This document shows, piece after piece, positions 1 to 9,364 of a stretch of 64,000 bases of DNA (its first letter is position 1; every line of letters starts with the position of its first letter). The notes below the pieces were generated by a model, which saw nothing but the letters and a program-made list of their open reading frames with translations, had not been told where the DNA came from and searched no databases. Position numbers and translations under genes: made by a program. The DNA is from an uncultured Gemmata sp. (GTDB lineage Bacteria; Planctomycetota; Planctomycetia; Gemmatales; Gemmataceae). The stretch lies in contig CALDUT010000006.1 in assembly GCA_937924775.1 (NCBI GenBank), positions 83,230 through 147,229 of the forward strand, given 5' to 3'.

Positions 1-1203
1 GGCGGTTACCCGTTGTCGGGCTTCGGTGATGGCCTGGAGAAGTTCCGACGGCAGCGATTTCCGCTGGGCCAGCAAGCGCTCGCCCGTGGCGACAATCGCC
101 GGCCAATCCTTGGTCCGGGCGGCACACAACTCCCGAAGCCTTTGCACTGGGTCGGCTTGCGCGCGCAGATCAGGCGGCAGGGGCTGGCCTGCACGCTGCA
201 GGCGTTCGCTTTCGGCTTCGATCTGCGCCCAATCCCGCGGAACAGCCGCTACGAGGCGGCGCAGGTGGTCGAACGGATCGAGCGTGAAGCGGGGAATTTT
301 GTCGAACGGCTGATCGAGCGACGCCCGCAGTTGGCGCGACCACGCGGCCACCTCGGCATCGGGGCTGCGGAACAGGTCGGCCCACAATCGCGACGCAGCT
401 GGGGTTGTCAGATCGTAGGGCGTAAAGAGCAAGTTTTCGTTGTCGGGTTTGAGGATGTATTCAACATACAGCCGTGGTTCGGCGGCGATAGCGCGTAAGG
501 CGATCAAGATGATCCACGCGGCGAAGTGATCGAGTTCGCCACTGAGCGGCTGGTTTGCCCGGTCCGGATGCTGATAGGCGGGTTTGCCAAATTCAAGCTG
601 TTCGAGCTTGGCGGCTGGCGCCGGTGGATCCAGCGCGGGCACACACATGCCGTCGTAATCGACCAACACGAGCGAATCGTTCACCACCATCACGTTGTCG
701 TGCTGCAAGTCGCCGTGGGCGATCTTCGCCTGTTGCAGTTGCTGAACCAGCTCCCCCCATTGGTCCGCCATTCGCCGCAGTGACGCGACATCGGGTACTT
801 TCCGTTCCACCGTTTGCCGTACCCACTCGCCAAGAGTCACTCCTTTCACCCACGGCATGGTCAGCGTGGGGTACCAGCCTTTGCCCACGCGAATTCCTTC
901 CAGGTGATATTGGAAGCTCACCAAACAGGGGGGCTTGCGTGGGCCTAACTGTCGTTCGAGATAGTCGGAGACGGCCTGATAGCGGCGGGCTCGTTCGTTG
1001 TTGGGGAAGTTGAAGAGCTTCAGCGCGACCACACCCTTCGGCCCGGTCATCTTGTAGACGCTGGCGAACGCCCCTGAGCGGGCTCGCGGCACGCCCATCG
1101 GGCTGCGTTCGGCTTGGCTGAAGCGCAAGTCAGGGTCGCGGAACGCCGAATCCGGGTTCTGCAAGGCGTCCTTGTAGTCAGATTGCGTCGGCCAACTGGG
1201 CAT
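1..1203 (-). CDS. Protein kinase-like protein, partial (C-terminus off the left edge)
   Basis: An open frame of 401 codons runs off the left edge of the window with no stop. It starts at an ATG at 1203 (MPSWPTQSDY...). Kinase features are visible in order: a degenerate glycine-rich loop (GAFASVYK, about residues 44-51), the VALK lysine (K62), a catalytic loop HGDLQHDN (163-170) and a DYDGM metal-binding motif in place of DFG (182-186). After residue 200 the sequence becomes helical and arginine-rich and matches no domain I know. The HGDLQHxN/DYDG form is, as far as I know, common in planctomycete Hanks-like kinases. Substrate is unknown; no membrane segment is seen in the visible part. miaA lies 116 nt upstream on the same strand. 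Confidence 0.85.
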   Translation of the reverse strand, partial: MPSWPTQSDYKDALQNPDSAFRDPDLRFSQAERSPMGVPRARSGAFASVYKMTGPKGVVALKLFNFPNNERARRYQAVSDYLERQLGPRKPPCLVSFQYHLEGIRVGKGWYPTLTMPWVKGVTLGEWVRQTVERKVPDVASLRRMADQWGELVQQLQQAKIAHGDLQHDNVMVVNDSLVLVDYDGMCVPALDPPAPAAKLEQLEFGKPAYQHPDRANQPLSGELDHFAAWIILIALRAIAAEPRLYVEYILKPDNENLLFTPYDLTTPAASRLWADLFRSPDAEVAAWSRQLRASLDQPFDKIPRFTLDPFDHLRRLVAAVPRDWAQIEAESERLQRAGQPLPPDLRAQADPVQRLRELCAARTKDWPAIVATGERLLAQRKSLPSELLQAITEARQRVTA

Positions 1204-1319
1204 TCGTTGTCGGATGTTGGATAGCTCGTGGAGGAGCCTGCGCAAAACACTGGGCGCCGTTTCCGAACTGGCATAACCCCGCTTCCAGTGTAAGCGGCCC
1301 TGGCCAACTTGCCAACCGG

Positions 1320-2282
1320 CTAACCGGGCCGCGGTGGATTTTCCCACACCCGCAAAATCCGTTGCACCACATCCGCCGCGGCCGCAGGCACGGGAACCAA
1401 CGTGGGCAGGTGGCGGAACCACGTCAGTTGTCGTTTGGCGAATTGCCGGGTACGCGTGCGGATCTGTTCCACGGTTTGATACCAATCGCCCCCGGTTTCC
1501 AGATACGCTAGCAATTCCCGATAGCCCAACGCCTGCCGGGCCTCACGGCTGAGCGGCCGCGGCAGTGCCTGCAAGCGGCGAACCTCCTCCAACCAACCGG
1601 CGGCCAGCATCGCATCGATGCGACGATGGATCCGCTCGTAGAGTACCGGCCGTGGCAGTTCGAGCACGACCCCGGGAATCGGGGCTGGTGGCGGCGCTGG
1701 TTGGCCTGGCACCGCGAACGACGCGGTATCCCACGTCTGTTGCCAAGCCGAAATGGGCTGGCCGGTCAGCGTGTACACTTCCAGCGCGCGCACCACCCGG
1801 CGGACATCGTTGGGATGTAACCGGGCCGCGGTTTTAGGATCGACAGCCGCCAACCGGGCATGCAAGGCCGCATTGCCCCTGCGGGTCGCTTCCGCTTCCA
1901 GCGCGTGCCGCAATGGCTCGTTCGCTGGCGGTCCGGGAAACAACCCGTGCAGCAAGGCCTTCAGATAAAACGGTGTGCCGCCCACGAATATCGCCCGCTG
2001 GCCCCGGGCCGCGATCGCCCGACACGCAGCTTCGGCTTGCGCCAACCACCACGCTACGGTCAACGATTCCCACGGGTCCAGAACATCGACCAAATGATGG
2101 GGAACCCGCAGACGCTCGGCTACCAAGGGTTTCGCCGTGCCAATATCCATGCCGCGATAGACCGTCATGGAGTCCATCGCGATAATCTCGGCTTCTAGCC
2201 GTTCGGCCAATTCGAGGGCCAGTGCGCTCTTGCCACTGGCCGTCGGTCCTGTAAGAATGACTGCATTCGCAAATCCAGACAT
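1320..2282 (-). CDS. miaA: tRNA dimethylallyltransferase
   Basis: Cytoplasmic enzyme that transfers a dimethylallyl group to N6 of A37 in tRNAs reading UNN codons, the first step of ms2i6A formation. The 320-residue length is normal for MiaA. The P-loop GPTASGKS is at residues 12-19. It is followed by MDSMTVYRGMDIGTAKP (36-52), the family signature, with threonine where many homologues have glutamine. PHHLVDVLDPWE and FVGGTPFYLKALLHGLF are the usual later motifs, and RTRQFAKRQLTWFRH near residue 285 is the C-terminal tRNA-binding signature. The ATG at 2282 directly precedes the Walker motif at the expected distance. It precedes the kinase-like gene on the same strand and may be co-transcribed with it. 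Confidence 0.96.
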   Translation of the reverse strand: MSGFANAVILTGPTASGKSALALELAERLEAEIIAMDSMTVYRGMDIGTAKPLVAERLRVPHHLVDVLDPWESLTVAWWLAQAEAACRAIAARGQRAIFVGGTPFYLKALLHGLFPGPPANEPLRHALEAEATRRGNAALHARLAAVDPKTAARLHPNDVRRVVRALEVYTLTGQPISAWQQTWDTASFAVPGQPAPPPAPIPGVVLELPRPVLYERIHRRIDAMLAAGWLEEVRRLQALPRPLSREARQALGYRELLAYLETGGDWYQTVEQIRTRTRQFAKRQLTWFRHLPTLVPVPAAAADVVQRILRVWENPPRPG

Positions 2283-2352
2283 AAATACGATTGTACCTGA
2301 AACCTCACGTCACTGACGTGCGTGAGCCTCTTCGCTCGTCTGGAGAGATGAT

Positions 2353-2601
2353 ATGTTCTCGTTCCAATGGACCACATGGCGGCGGGATGTGATTTTTCTG
2401 CTGCTGGGCGTGCTGCTGGCGGCGGCCATCCTCCTGCCGCCGGGGCTGAAGGAACTCCGCAGCGCGCGGGAACGGGCCGACGCCGCCGAGCAAGAAGCCG
2501 CCAAACTCCGCAAAAAAACCGAAGACCTACAAGAGATCTGCCAACGCGATCTGGACGGCCAACAGTATCTCAAAGCCCACGGGAAATCCTTGGTTCCCTA
2601 A
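2353..2601 (+). CDS. Small membrane-anchored coiled-coil protein
   Basis: An 82-residue protein starting at an ATG preceded by GGAGAGATG-type purines (2342-2350). Residues about 12-29 form one hydrophobic membrane segment (VIFLLLGVLLAAAILLPP). They are followed by a charged heptad-like helix (about 33-65, rich in Ala, Glu, Lys, Arg), then a short tail ending HGKSLVP. The design of one membrane helix plus a short coiled coil resembles FtsB/FtsL-like division proteins, but nothing specific supports that function. It is divergent from miaA and 215 nt upstream of the TPR gene. Function unknown. Confidence 0.65.
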   Translation: MFSFQWTTWRRDVIFLLLGVLLAAAILLPPGLKELRSARERADAAEQEAAKLRKKTEDLQEICQRDLDGQQYLKAHGKSLVP

Positions 2602-2816
2602 CGACAGGCCCCTTGGACCGCTGACGACCCAACACGGGGGGCCGCAGGCTCCGCGGATGGGCCATGCCATAGCCCCGCGCTCGTGGCGGCGCTGCAGCGA
2701 GCGCCCAAGGCATGTTGGGCTTGACAGGGTTCCCTCGCCGCGGTTCTACTCCATCTTCCAGAATTTGTGAACGTCTCACGGCTGACAGAACTCGTATCAC
2801 CCTCCGGGATGATCCT

Positions 2817-5159
2817 ATGGCCACGGATACGGCCCTTGCCTCCTCTGCACCGCCTTCGGATCCGACTCGGCACTTTTGGCAAGTTCCGCTGTTGCTGGTG
2901 GCCGTGCTGATTTTCTTCGCCACATGGAAGGGTTGGTTGCCCATCGGGCCAGCCGATCCGACAGCGGCCTTTGTCCAGGATGTTCTGGCGTTGAAAAATG
3001 CTTACGAGAAGGTGACACCCGATCCTGTGGAGCTGAAGAATCTGCTCAATCGCGTCGCCGCCAACATCGAGCTGTACCCCGAGTTGACACCCACGGCGCG
3101 CTTCCACCTGGGCAGCGGCTATATTCGGCTCGCGGAAATTACCCCGGCTCTTGATGAATCGTATGGCTATTGGACGCTGGCGCAGCAACACCTGGAGTTG
3201 GTGAAGGACCAGCAACTGCGCGATCCGGCCGATGCCCCCAAACTCGCGTTTCGGTTGGCCAAAGCTCAGGCCGCTGTCGGGTTGCCCCCGGGGTTTCCCA
3301 ACGCCAATATCGCCATTCTGATCAATATTCTCTCATCGCCGCAACAGAACGAAGAACCCGGCGAAACCCACCGCTTGATTGCTGATTTGGCCTTGCAGAT
3401 GAACCCGCCGGATCTGTCGCGGGCCAAAATCGCGTTGACGCAATATCTCACCGGCGGCATCTCGACACCGCCCTTGGCACTGGCGCGTGCCCGCTTGCGG
3501 CTCGGCGAACTGTATTTGGCCGAACGACACTACGATCAGGCCCTGCGCTGGCTGAAGGAAATCGGCCCCGACATGCCCCCGGAGATTCTCGCCCCGGCCA
3601 AAACCATTCTGGCCCAAGTTTACATGGGCCAGGGCAATTGGTTGGATGCCACCAAAGAACTGGAAACCCTCCGGGCGGCCCCGGGAGTGCCCCCCCTGCT
3701 GCGGCAGGCAGCGGCCTATCAGATGGGGGTTTGCAAACTGAAGCTCCGCGAAGTGGAAGTGGCCACGCGTTTGTTCGAGGAGGCCGCCAAAGGTGATACT
3801 GCCGAAGCCCGCGCTGCGGCCCTACAGCTGGCCGAATTGCACTTGCGCAGCAGTGATTTGGCCCGGCACAAACTCGCTGTCGATCTGCTGAGCCGCGCCA
3901 TCGCCGGCGTCCGCGAACCTGCGCACTACGACCCCACACTCATTCCTGTCAACGAAGCGCAGGCTACCTTCGAATTGGCCATCACCACCTTGGTGACGGC
4001 CGCCGCCTTTGAGATGGCCTTAACGGTGGCCGAACTCTACACCGCGATCGCCCCGCCAGGCCGCGACCGGGAAAAACGGGCCGATATTTTCAGCGCCTGG
4101 GGCATCGCGTTGGAAAAGACACAACCCAATGACGCTCGCGCGAAGTTCCACGCCGCGGCCGAAGAGTATGCCGCCCTTGTACAGTTTCAACCCAAATCCG
4201 ACGGTAAACTGGAAGTCCTCCGGCGCGCCGCAGCCTGCTTGCGCCGGGCCAACGATCCAACCGCGGCCGCCGCTCGCTTGGAAGAAGGTCTGAAGCTGCC
4301 CGATTTGCCCGAAAACGTTCTGCCCGCGGTGTGGCTGGAATTGGCCGACGCTCTGTTGGCGGCCAACCGGCCCGATGAGGTCATCAAAATATTCAACAAG
4401 ATCATGGCGGCAGGCACGCCCCCCTCCACCGCGGCCCGCTATCGGCTGGCGCGAGCGTTTGTTGAAACCCGCCATCGCGGATTGCTTCCGGTGGGCCGCG
4501 CCTTGCTGGAACAAATCACCAAGCAACAGAACATCACCCCCGAAGAACGCGAATACCATGAACGCGCCTTCAGCGACCTGGCCTTTTTGCTTATTCATGA
4601 AGGCCAGTTCGCCGATGCTGAAGCGCGCGTCCGTACCCAATTGGGGCTTTATCCCACCGGACCGTATGCCCCGCAAGCGCGGCTACTTTTGGGGGTCGCG
4701 TTATTGCAACGTGCCAGCAGCCCCAGTATAGCCGCGGCCGAAGCCGTCAAAATGCGTTATGAAGCCCTCAGCCATTTCAAACAGGTGGTGGCCGATTGCG
4801 ACGCCATCGAACGGCGCACTGGGCGGCTCTCCGAAGCCGATGCCCGCCTCCGCGCCCAAGCCGCGATCCGGGTTTTGCAGGTTTATCAGAAAATGCAAAC
4901 CATCCCCAGTGCCCGTGATCTGCTCTACGAAGCCAATTTCATGCTCGAACGCTACAAAGGCACGGTGGAAGAACTCATCATCCTCAGCCTGATGTATCAC
5001 GCCTTCAAGCAACTCAACGATCCCGGCAGTGCCCTGGGCATCTTCGACCGCATGAAAGATGCCTTCGAGAACCTCCCGGCCAGCGCTTTCACCCAAAAAA
5101 CCGGTGAATACAGCCGCGAATATTGGGAGAAAGTCTGGTTCAAACCGGAAAAGAAATAG
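2817..5159 (+). CDS. Membrane-anchored TPR-repeat protein
   Basis: A 780-residue protein. The ATG at 2817 (MATDTALASSAPP) puts a single membrane anchor at residues about 23-40 (VPLLLVAVLIFFATW), so the bulk probably lies outside the cytoplasm. The rest is almost entirely helical with repeated TPR-like pairs, for example LRLGELYLAERHYDQALRWL, ARFHLGSGYIRLAE and ARLLLGVALLQRA. No catalytic motif is visible. Proteins of this type are scaffolds in planctomycetes and other Gram-negatives, and partners cannot be read from the sequence. A TTGACA hexamer at 2721-2726 could be a -35 element, but the matching -10 is poor. Upstream in-frame codons to 2712 are open but start inside non-coding-looking sequence. 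Confidence 0.8.
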   Translation: MATDTALASSAPPSDPTRHFWQVPLLLVAVLIFFATWKGWLPIGPADPTAAFVQDVLALKNAYEKVTPDPVELKNLLNRVAANIELYPELTPTARFHLGSGYIRLAEITPALDESYGYWTLAQQHLELVKDQQLRDPADAPKLAFRLAKAQAAVGLPPGFPNANIAILINILSSPQQNEEPGETHRLIADLALQMNPPDLSRAKIALTQYLTGGISTPPLALARARLRLGELYLAERHYDQALRWLKEIGPDMPPEILAPAKTILAQVYMGQGNWLDATKELETLRAAPGVPPLLRQAAAYQMGVCKLKLREVEVATRLFEEAAKGDTAEARAAALQLAELHLRSSDLARHKLAVDLLSRAIAGVREPAHYDPTLIPVNEAQATFELAITTLVTAAAFEMALTVAELYTAIAPPGRDREKRADIFSAWGIALEKTQPNDARAKFHAAAEEYAALVQFQPKSDGKLEVLRRAAACLRRANDPTAAAARLEEGLKLPDLPENVLPAVWLELADALLAANRPDEVIKIFNKIMAAGTPPSTAARYRLARAFVETRHRGLLPVGRALLEQITKQQNITPEEREYHERAFSDLAFLLIHEGQFADAEARVRTQLGLYPTGPYAPQARLLLGVALLQRASSPSIAAAEAVKMRYEALSHFKQVVADCDAIERRTGRLSEADARLRAQAAIRVLQVYQKMQTIPSARDLLYEANFMLERYKGTVEELIILSLMYHAFKQLNDPGSALGIFDRMKDAFENLPASAFTQKTGEYSREYWEKVWFKPEKK

Positions 5160-5239
5160 CCTGGGAGTTCTGGGCGACCTCGGCGGAGCCGACCAACGGT
5201 GGGCTTGTCGTTGCCACGATCTAACGGCGGCCGTGAGCT

Positions 5240-7420
5240 TCAGGCGAACACTTCGTACCCGTGCATGTACAACAGCCACAAGAACGGCTCCGCCACGCCA
5301 TAGGGGGCGATCGTTCGCTTGGACAGATCGCGAACTCCCAGTTCATTCTCAAAAAGGCTGACCGAGGTCATGGGGAAGAACATCACCTGCGATCCGAAGT
5401 AGCTTTCCACCAGTGCGCGAATATCCACGCCCCGGAACATCAGTTCGAGCATCTGTTCGACGAGGTTGCTCCGGGCTTTGATGGTTTCGATCGTGGTTTG
5501 TTTGGGCGGCGGGTTCAGGTGCGTCAGCAGTTTGCGGATGAAGGGGATCGCCTGGCCCTGAATGGGGTTCTCGGTCAGCAGTAAGTCGAACTTGGGGATG
5601 CAGACGGCCACCGGCACCGGAATGATTTGCCCCACGGGCATGTTGCGGGCTTCCCGCATATCGGCCATGAATTCGTTGAGTTTGGCAATTTGTCGATCGA
5701 GGGTGACGTTGGAGCCATCGCCATACAATTGGGTAGGATCGAGAAAGAGCATGAAGCCATCCATAGTGACGGCTTGTTTTTTCAGCCGGTCGACATCGAC
5801 GCTGGAATCGACGAGTTCGCCGGAGTAATCGAACAGGTTGACCAGCGCTGTGTTGGGGCCGGCCGGGTCGGCATCGCGGACGTGGAGCATGACCGGATCG
5901 GGCATGGCGTGGACTGTACCGCCGGCATCGCGTTTGAGATTCATGATCATGTCGATGTAGTTTTCGAAGCGGGCATCTCCCAACGAGGGGGCCGGCTGCA
6001 CCACGGCGATGGTCGGTGCCGTGCGTTTGCGGACGCGATCGTAGCCGGTGGCGAGCATATGCGTTTTGCCGCTGGCCCGGACCCCCACCGCGGGGAAACA
6101 CAACCGCCGCACCTTCTGGTAACTCCGCAAAAACCGGAACGAACACGCTTGGCATTCGATATAACCGGTTTCTTGAGGAGACTGATCTTCCGGCGAAGAC
6201 CGTGCCGTGGTGGCGGGGGTTGGTGTCATTGCCTGCGGGGCTCGGGGATTGCGGTAACGGGGGCCTGCCCGGGCCGGTTCGCTGGTGGTTCCTGGTGGCG
6301 GACCCGACTTTTCCACGATCAAGCGCTCGCTGAAGCAGCGCGGGCACTTCTTGGCATCGGCGCGAATGATCGCGGCTTCTTGGCGTTGGGCGCGCCAATA
6401 GGGGAGAATGGCAAGTCCTAGCAGTACCACCGCGGCGCTACTGCGCAAGACAGCGAAGGCGGAAGCCCGCCACATCGAACGGCTGCGCACGTCGGCCAGT
6501 TCGTTGTAGTCGGCGGCCAGTTGGGTTCGCTCGGCTTCGGCTTCAGCCAGCAGTCGTTCGGCGAGGCGGGCTTCGAGAACCGCTTCCTGCAAGCGGGTGC
6601 GAACCTCGGTTTCACCGTCGCGCAGAAGGCGTTCTACCAGCTCGCCACTGGTTCCCGGCACTGCCACCAGCGCGACCCAGCCTTCGAGCGTCGCTTGCCA
6701 TTTTTGTTGCGCTACTGCGGCCGCGGCATCGGCCTTGGCTGTGATTTCGTTCAGTTGCTGTGTCAGCTTTTTGTCCTCACGAATGAGCCATGGTGGATTG
6801 GCTGCGAAATCCGAACACCCCGGCAGGCTCACCACAGCCACCAACAGCAGGGCCGCCGCAGCCCGGGCGGCGCGACGCAGAGCCACCCGCCGCACATGCC
6901 GGGCGAACCGCATGGCGATAACGAAAAGGACTGCCGCCCACACCACTACCAGCCCATCGTAAATCGTGGGACGAAACGACACCGGCGTGCGGCGGTCCCA
7001 GTCGAAGCCGTAGCGGGCTTGTTGTTCTTCGCTGTAGAGGCCGAACTGGATCCGCTGACGATAGACCTCCTCCCACAGTTGGCGTGCGGAAGTACGTCGG
7101 CGTTGGGCCTCGTCCGCCAGTTTGTTGATGGCATTGCGTAAGGCGGTGTAATCGTCGGTCAGTACCAGCCGCAGTTCCCGTAAGACGCTCTGGGGATCTT
7201 GAAAGTGGCGCAAGGCCGAACCGCCGACACCCGGGGTCGTCAGTTGCCGGGTTTCCTCCTCGGCCACTTCGAGCCGGGCCTTCTGCCGGTGCCACTCGTA
7301 ACGCTTTTCGACGAGTGTCTCTGCGTCGACCGGGCGGGCCCAACCGACTTCAGCCGCCCCCGCCAGTGCGATCATACTGAGGACGCCCGACCAGCACGGC
7401 CACTTCATGCGAACGATCAT
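5240..7420 (-). CDS. Multi-pass membrane protein with zinc ribbon and P-loop GTPase-like domain
   Basis: 726 residues from the ATG at 7420; an ATG at 7408 is equally possible. Visible layout: N-terminal signal or anchor (5-25); helical region (35-145); two membrane segments (about 155-172 and 185-203, the second ending in SLPGC); coiled coil (215-315); a third membrane segment (320-342); zinc ribbon with CPRC (359-362) and CQAC (423-426) separated by a proline-rich insert; then a nucleotide-binding domain with Walker A GVRASGKT (446-453), FDYSGE (530-535) as a Walker B/switch-like motif, and PKFDLL (609-614) where GTPases carry NKxD. The C-terminal domain resembles the DO-GTPase-type P-loop families, but I cannot confirm the family. 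It is convergent with the TPR gene. Function unknown; possibly a membrane-tethered signalling NTPase. Confidence 0.75.
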   Translation of the reverse strand: MIVRMKWPCWSGVLSMIALAGAAEVGWARPVDAETLVEKRYEWHRQKARLEVAEEETRQLTTPGVGGSALRHFQDPQSVLRELRLVLTDDYTALRNAINKLADEAQRRRTSARQLWEEVYRQRIQFGLYSEEQQARYGFDWDRRTPVSFRPTIYDGLVVVWAAVLFVIAMRFARHVRRVALRRAARAAAALLLVAVVSLPGCSDFAANPPWLIREDKKLTQQLNEITAKADAAAAVAQQKWQATLEGWVALVAVPGTSGELVERLLRDGETEVRTRLQEAVLEARLAERLLAEAEAERTQLAADYNELADVRSRSMWRASAFAVLRSSAAVVLLGLAILPYWRAQRQEAAIIRADAKKCPRCFSERLIVEKSGPPPGTTSEPARAGPRYRNPRAPQAMTPTPATTARSSPEDQSPQETGYIECQACSFRFLRSYQKVRRLCFPAVGVRASGKTHMLATGYDRVRKRTAPTIAVVQPAPSLGDARFENYIDMIMNLKRDAGGTVHAMPDPVMLHVRDADPAGPNTALVNLFDYSGELVDSSVDVDRLKKQAVTMDGFMLFLDPTQLYGDGSNVTLDRQIAKLNEFMADMREARNMPVGQIIPVPVAVCIPKFDLLLTENPIQGQAIPFIRKLLTHLNPPPKQTTIETIKARSNLVEQMLELMFRGVDIRALVESYFGSQVMFFPMTSVSLFENELGVRDLSKRTIAPYGVAEPFLWLLYMHGYEVFA

Positions 7421-7703
7421 GCGCAAACCGGCATCAAGGAACGACGAGCAATATGCCTTCACGGTAAGAAGCCCGCCGCCAGTTCGCAAGAGGATAACGG
7501 CCCAGACGGCCTGCGAACCGTCGCCGGGGGTGGGAGTGTCGAAAGAACTAGGGGAAAATGCCGCTTCTTTGGCTCTCCAGGGGCTACCGGACTTGTAACC
7601 GGATAGCCAGAAACGAACAATAGACGATAGACCTTTCCGGTTACGCACGCGGGATCGCTGCCGCGGACTGCCGCGTCAATCGGTTCTGACATGAGGAAGT
7701 ACC

Positions 7704-8450
7704 ATGAACTCCTATACCGCGCTGTGCGACGATTTTGGAGTCTCAACTTATGTACACAGTAAACTCGATATGCCCACCAGCCGCGAAACCGTGCTGCACT
7801 TCTTTGAAACGGTACAGAAGGCGTTCCCGAAAATGACGGATTTTGAAAAACGCGGCGAAAATGACTATCTGTTGGAGGAAGAACGCGATTCGGGCAGCTA
7901 CCGTTGGACGTCGCTCGATCTCCGTCGCCTCTGCTGCGGCTACGTCAACCCCCCCTCGCTCGACGAGGCCGACGCCCACAACGAACGCATCCTCGAAATC
8001 GCCCCGTACCATCTCGACCTCAGTAGCATGCAAACCGATTCGATGGATGTGTTGTACTACTTCGACTTCACTTATCAGGGCAATCACGACGAAGTTGTGG
8101 CCGAGGCGTTTGCCACCGGCACACCCCTGGAAGGCTTAACGCAAATACCCGCGGCCCGGGTGCTACACTACCAACCGACCCTGATGCTTGCCCTCGACGA
8201 CAGCTGCCAACTCCAATGTCGGCTGAGTATCGAAACCCGCACCAATGCTTACCAGGTGCGGACCAACAACTTCCCCGAAGCCCCCATCACGGTCTACTTC
8301 ACCGTGCGGCAGTTCTGGGGTAAACAACCGTTCAAAACTTATGTCGACAGTTACCACAACCAACGCCGCATTCTGGAGGAATTGACCAATAGCTACCTTG
8401 TGCCGCAGATTATTAATCCCTTGGCCAAAGCCATTGCGGCCAAGCAATAA
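7704..8450 (+). CDS. Conserved hypothetical protein (248 aa)
   Basis: 248 residues starting at an ATG with a good Shine-Dalgarno (GAGGAAG at 7693-7699). There is no signal peptide, membrane segment or cofactor motif. The composition is that of a soluble cytoplasmic mixed alpha/beta protein, with DVLYYFDFTYQGNHDEVVAEAF in the middle and a tail of VPQIINPLAKAIAAKQ. It is transcribed alone, divergent from the P-loop membrane protein and followed about 100 nt later by a strong terminator. I do not recognise the family and assign no function. Confidence 0.75.
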   Translation: MNSYTALCDDFGVSTYVHSKLDMPTSRETVLHFFETVQKAFPKMTDFEKRGENDYLLEEERDSGSYRWTSLDLRRLCCGYVNPPSLDEADAHNERILEIAPYHLDLSSMQTDSMDVLYYFDFTYQGNHDEVVAEAFATGTPLEGLTQIPAARVLHYQPTLMLALDDSCQLQCRLSIETRTNAYQVRTNNFPEAPITVYFTVRQFWGKQPFKTYVDSYHNQRRILEELTNSYLVPQIINPLAKAIAAKQ

Positions 8451-8552
8451 GCCCACAGAAATGACGGCGACCGCCGCGGCTCAGCGGCTCCCCAGCCCAG
8501 CGACGGAAAGCTCAGAGCCGTGAATCCTAACAAACGAAAGTTCTCGGATCGA

Positions 8553-8580
8553 CCGCCGCGGCCAACCCGCGGCGGTTTTT
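8553..8580 (+). terminator. Rho-independent terminator
   Basis: A perfect 9-bp GC stem (CCGCCGCGG, 8553-8561, with CCGCGGCGG, 8567-8575), a 5-nt loop and a run of five T. It terminates the 248-residue hypothetical gene ending at 8450. Confidence 0.8.
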
Positions 8581-8719
8581 CTCGGTCAGTGTTTCTCTGT
8601 CCATGTCCTGAGTGGTTCCGGTTAGTCCAAAGTTGATTTTGTGCGATTTTGGGAATCTCCCAGCGGCTTTGGGTGCTGTTTGTGCCGCACTGGGGTTTCA
8701 CGTTCACCCGACACCATCT

Positions 8720-9157
8720 TCACGAGGGGGACGTGGGCCGTTCGCGCAAGCGTTGGGCCAGTTCGCTCAAGCGGGGCGGCGGGGGCAGGTAACGTTGCGT
8801 TTCAAGCACCATCGGTCCACGCGAACGCCCTTCATTCGGTAACGGCGGCGGTGCATAGAAGTACGTTTGCGACGACCACACTGGCCGCGTACCACCTTTG
8901 GTTGGCGGCGGGGCAAAGCCCGCCACGAGCCAATGGAATCCGATGGTCGCCAGGCCCGCCCCCACGAGCATCAGCGTGATTCCCAATTTCCCGCTGGATT
9001 CCAATAGGTTCGCCAGCGGTTGGGGAAACGACCGCGGATCACGGAAGCAAGTATCGAACAGCAGATTGACCACACTGGCGGCACCGATGAAACTAAGGCC
9101 GCACCAATACGCACCCATTCCTGATGCGCGGCGGCCGCGCTGCATGACGCGCGACAT
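8720..9157 (-). CDS. Small two-helix membrane protein
   Basis: 145 residues from the ATG at 9157; a TTG start five codons upstream would also be in frame. Two hydrophobic segments are visible: GLSFIGAASVVNLLFD near residues 20-35 and LGITLMLVGAGLATIGFHWLVAG near 57-80. The remaining half is a proline-rich, probably unstructured tail (YAPPPLPNEG...YLPPPPRLSELAQRL). No family is recognised. The gene is monocistronic, convergent with the 248-residue hypothetical gene and divergent from the aminotransferase. Confidence 0.55.
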   Translation of the reverse strand: MSRVMQRGRRASGMGAYWCGLSFIGAASVVNLLFDTCFRDPRSFPQPLANLLESSGKLGITLMLVGAGLATIGFHWLVAGFAPPPTKGGTRPVWSSQTYFYAPPPLPNEGRSRGPMVLETQRYLPPPPRLSELAQRLRERPTSPS

Positions 9158-9364
9158 ACCCTTTGCCCCCAAACAACTCCAACCAGCCGAAGCGGGCGAA
9201 ATGTGGCGGGCGACCGACTTCTGAGATTCGTACGCTAACTCTAGTTCATGGTTCCCGAAGCTGTCGGTTTTTTTCCTACACTGTCGGGATTACCTACGGC
9301 GACGGCAGAACCGACTTCCGGCGGCCGACAAATTCTCGTGTGTCATCAAACTGTGACTCTCACC

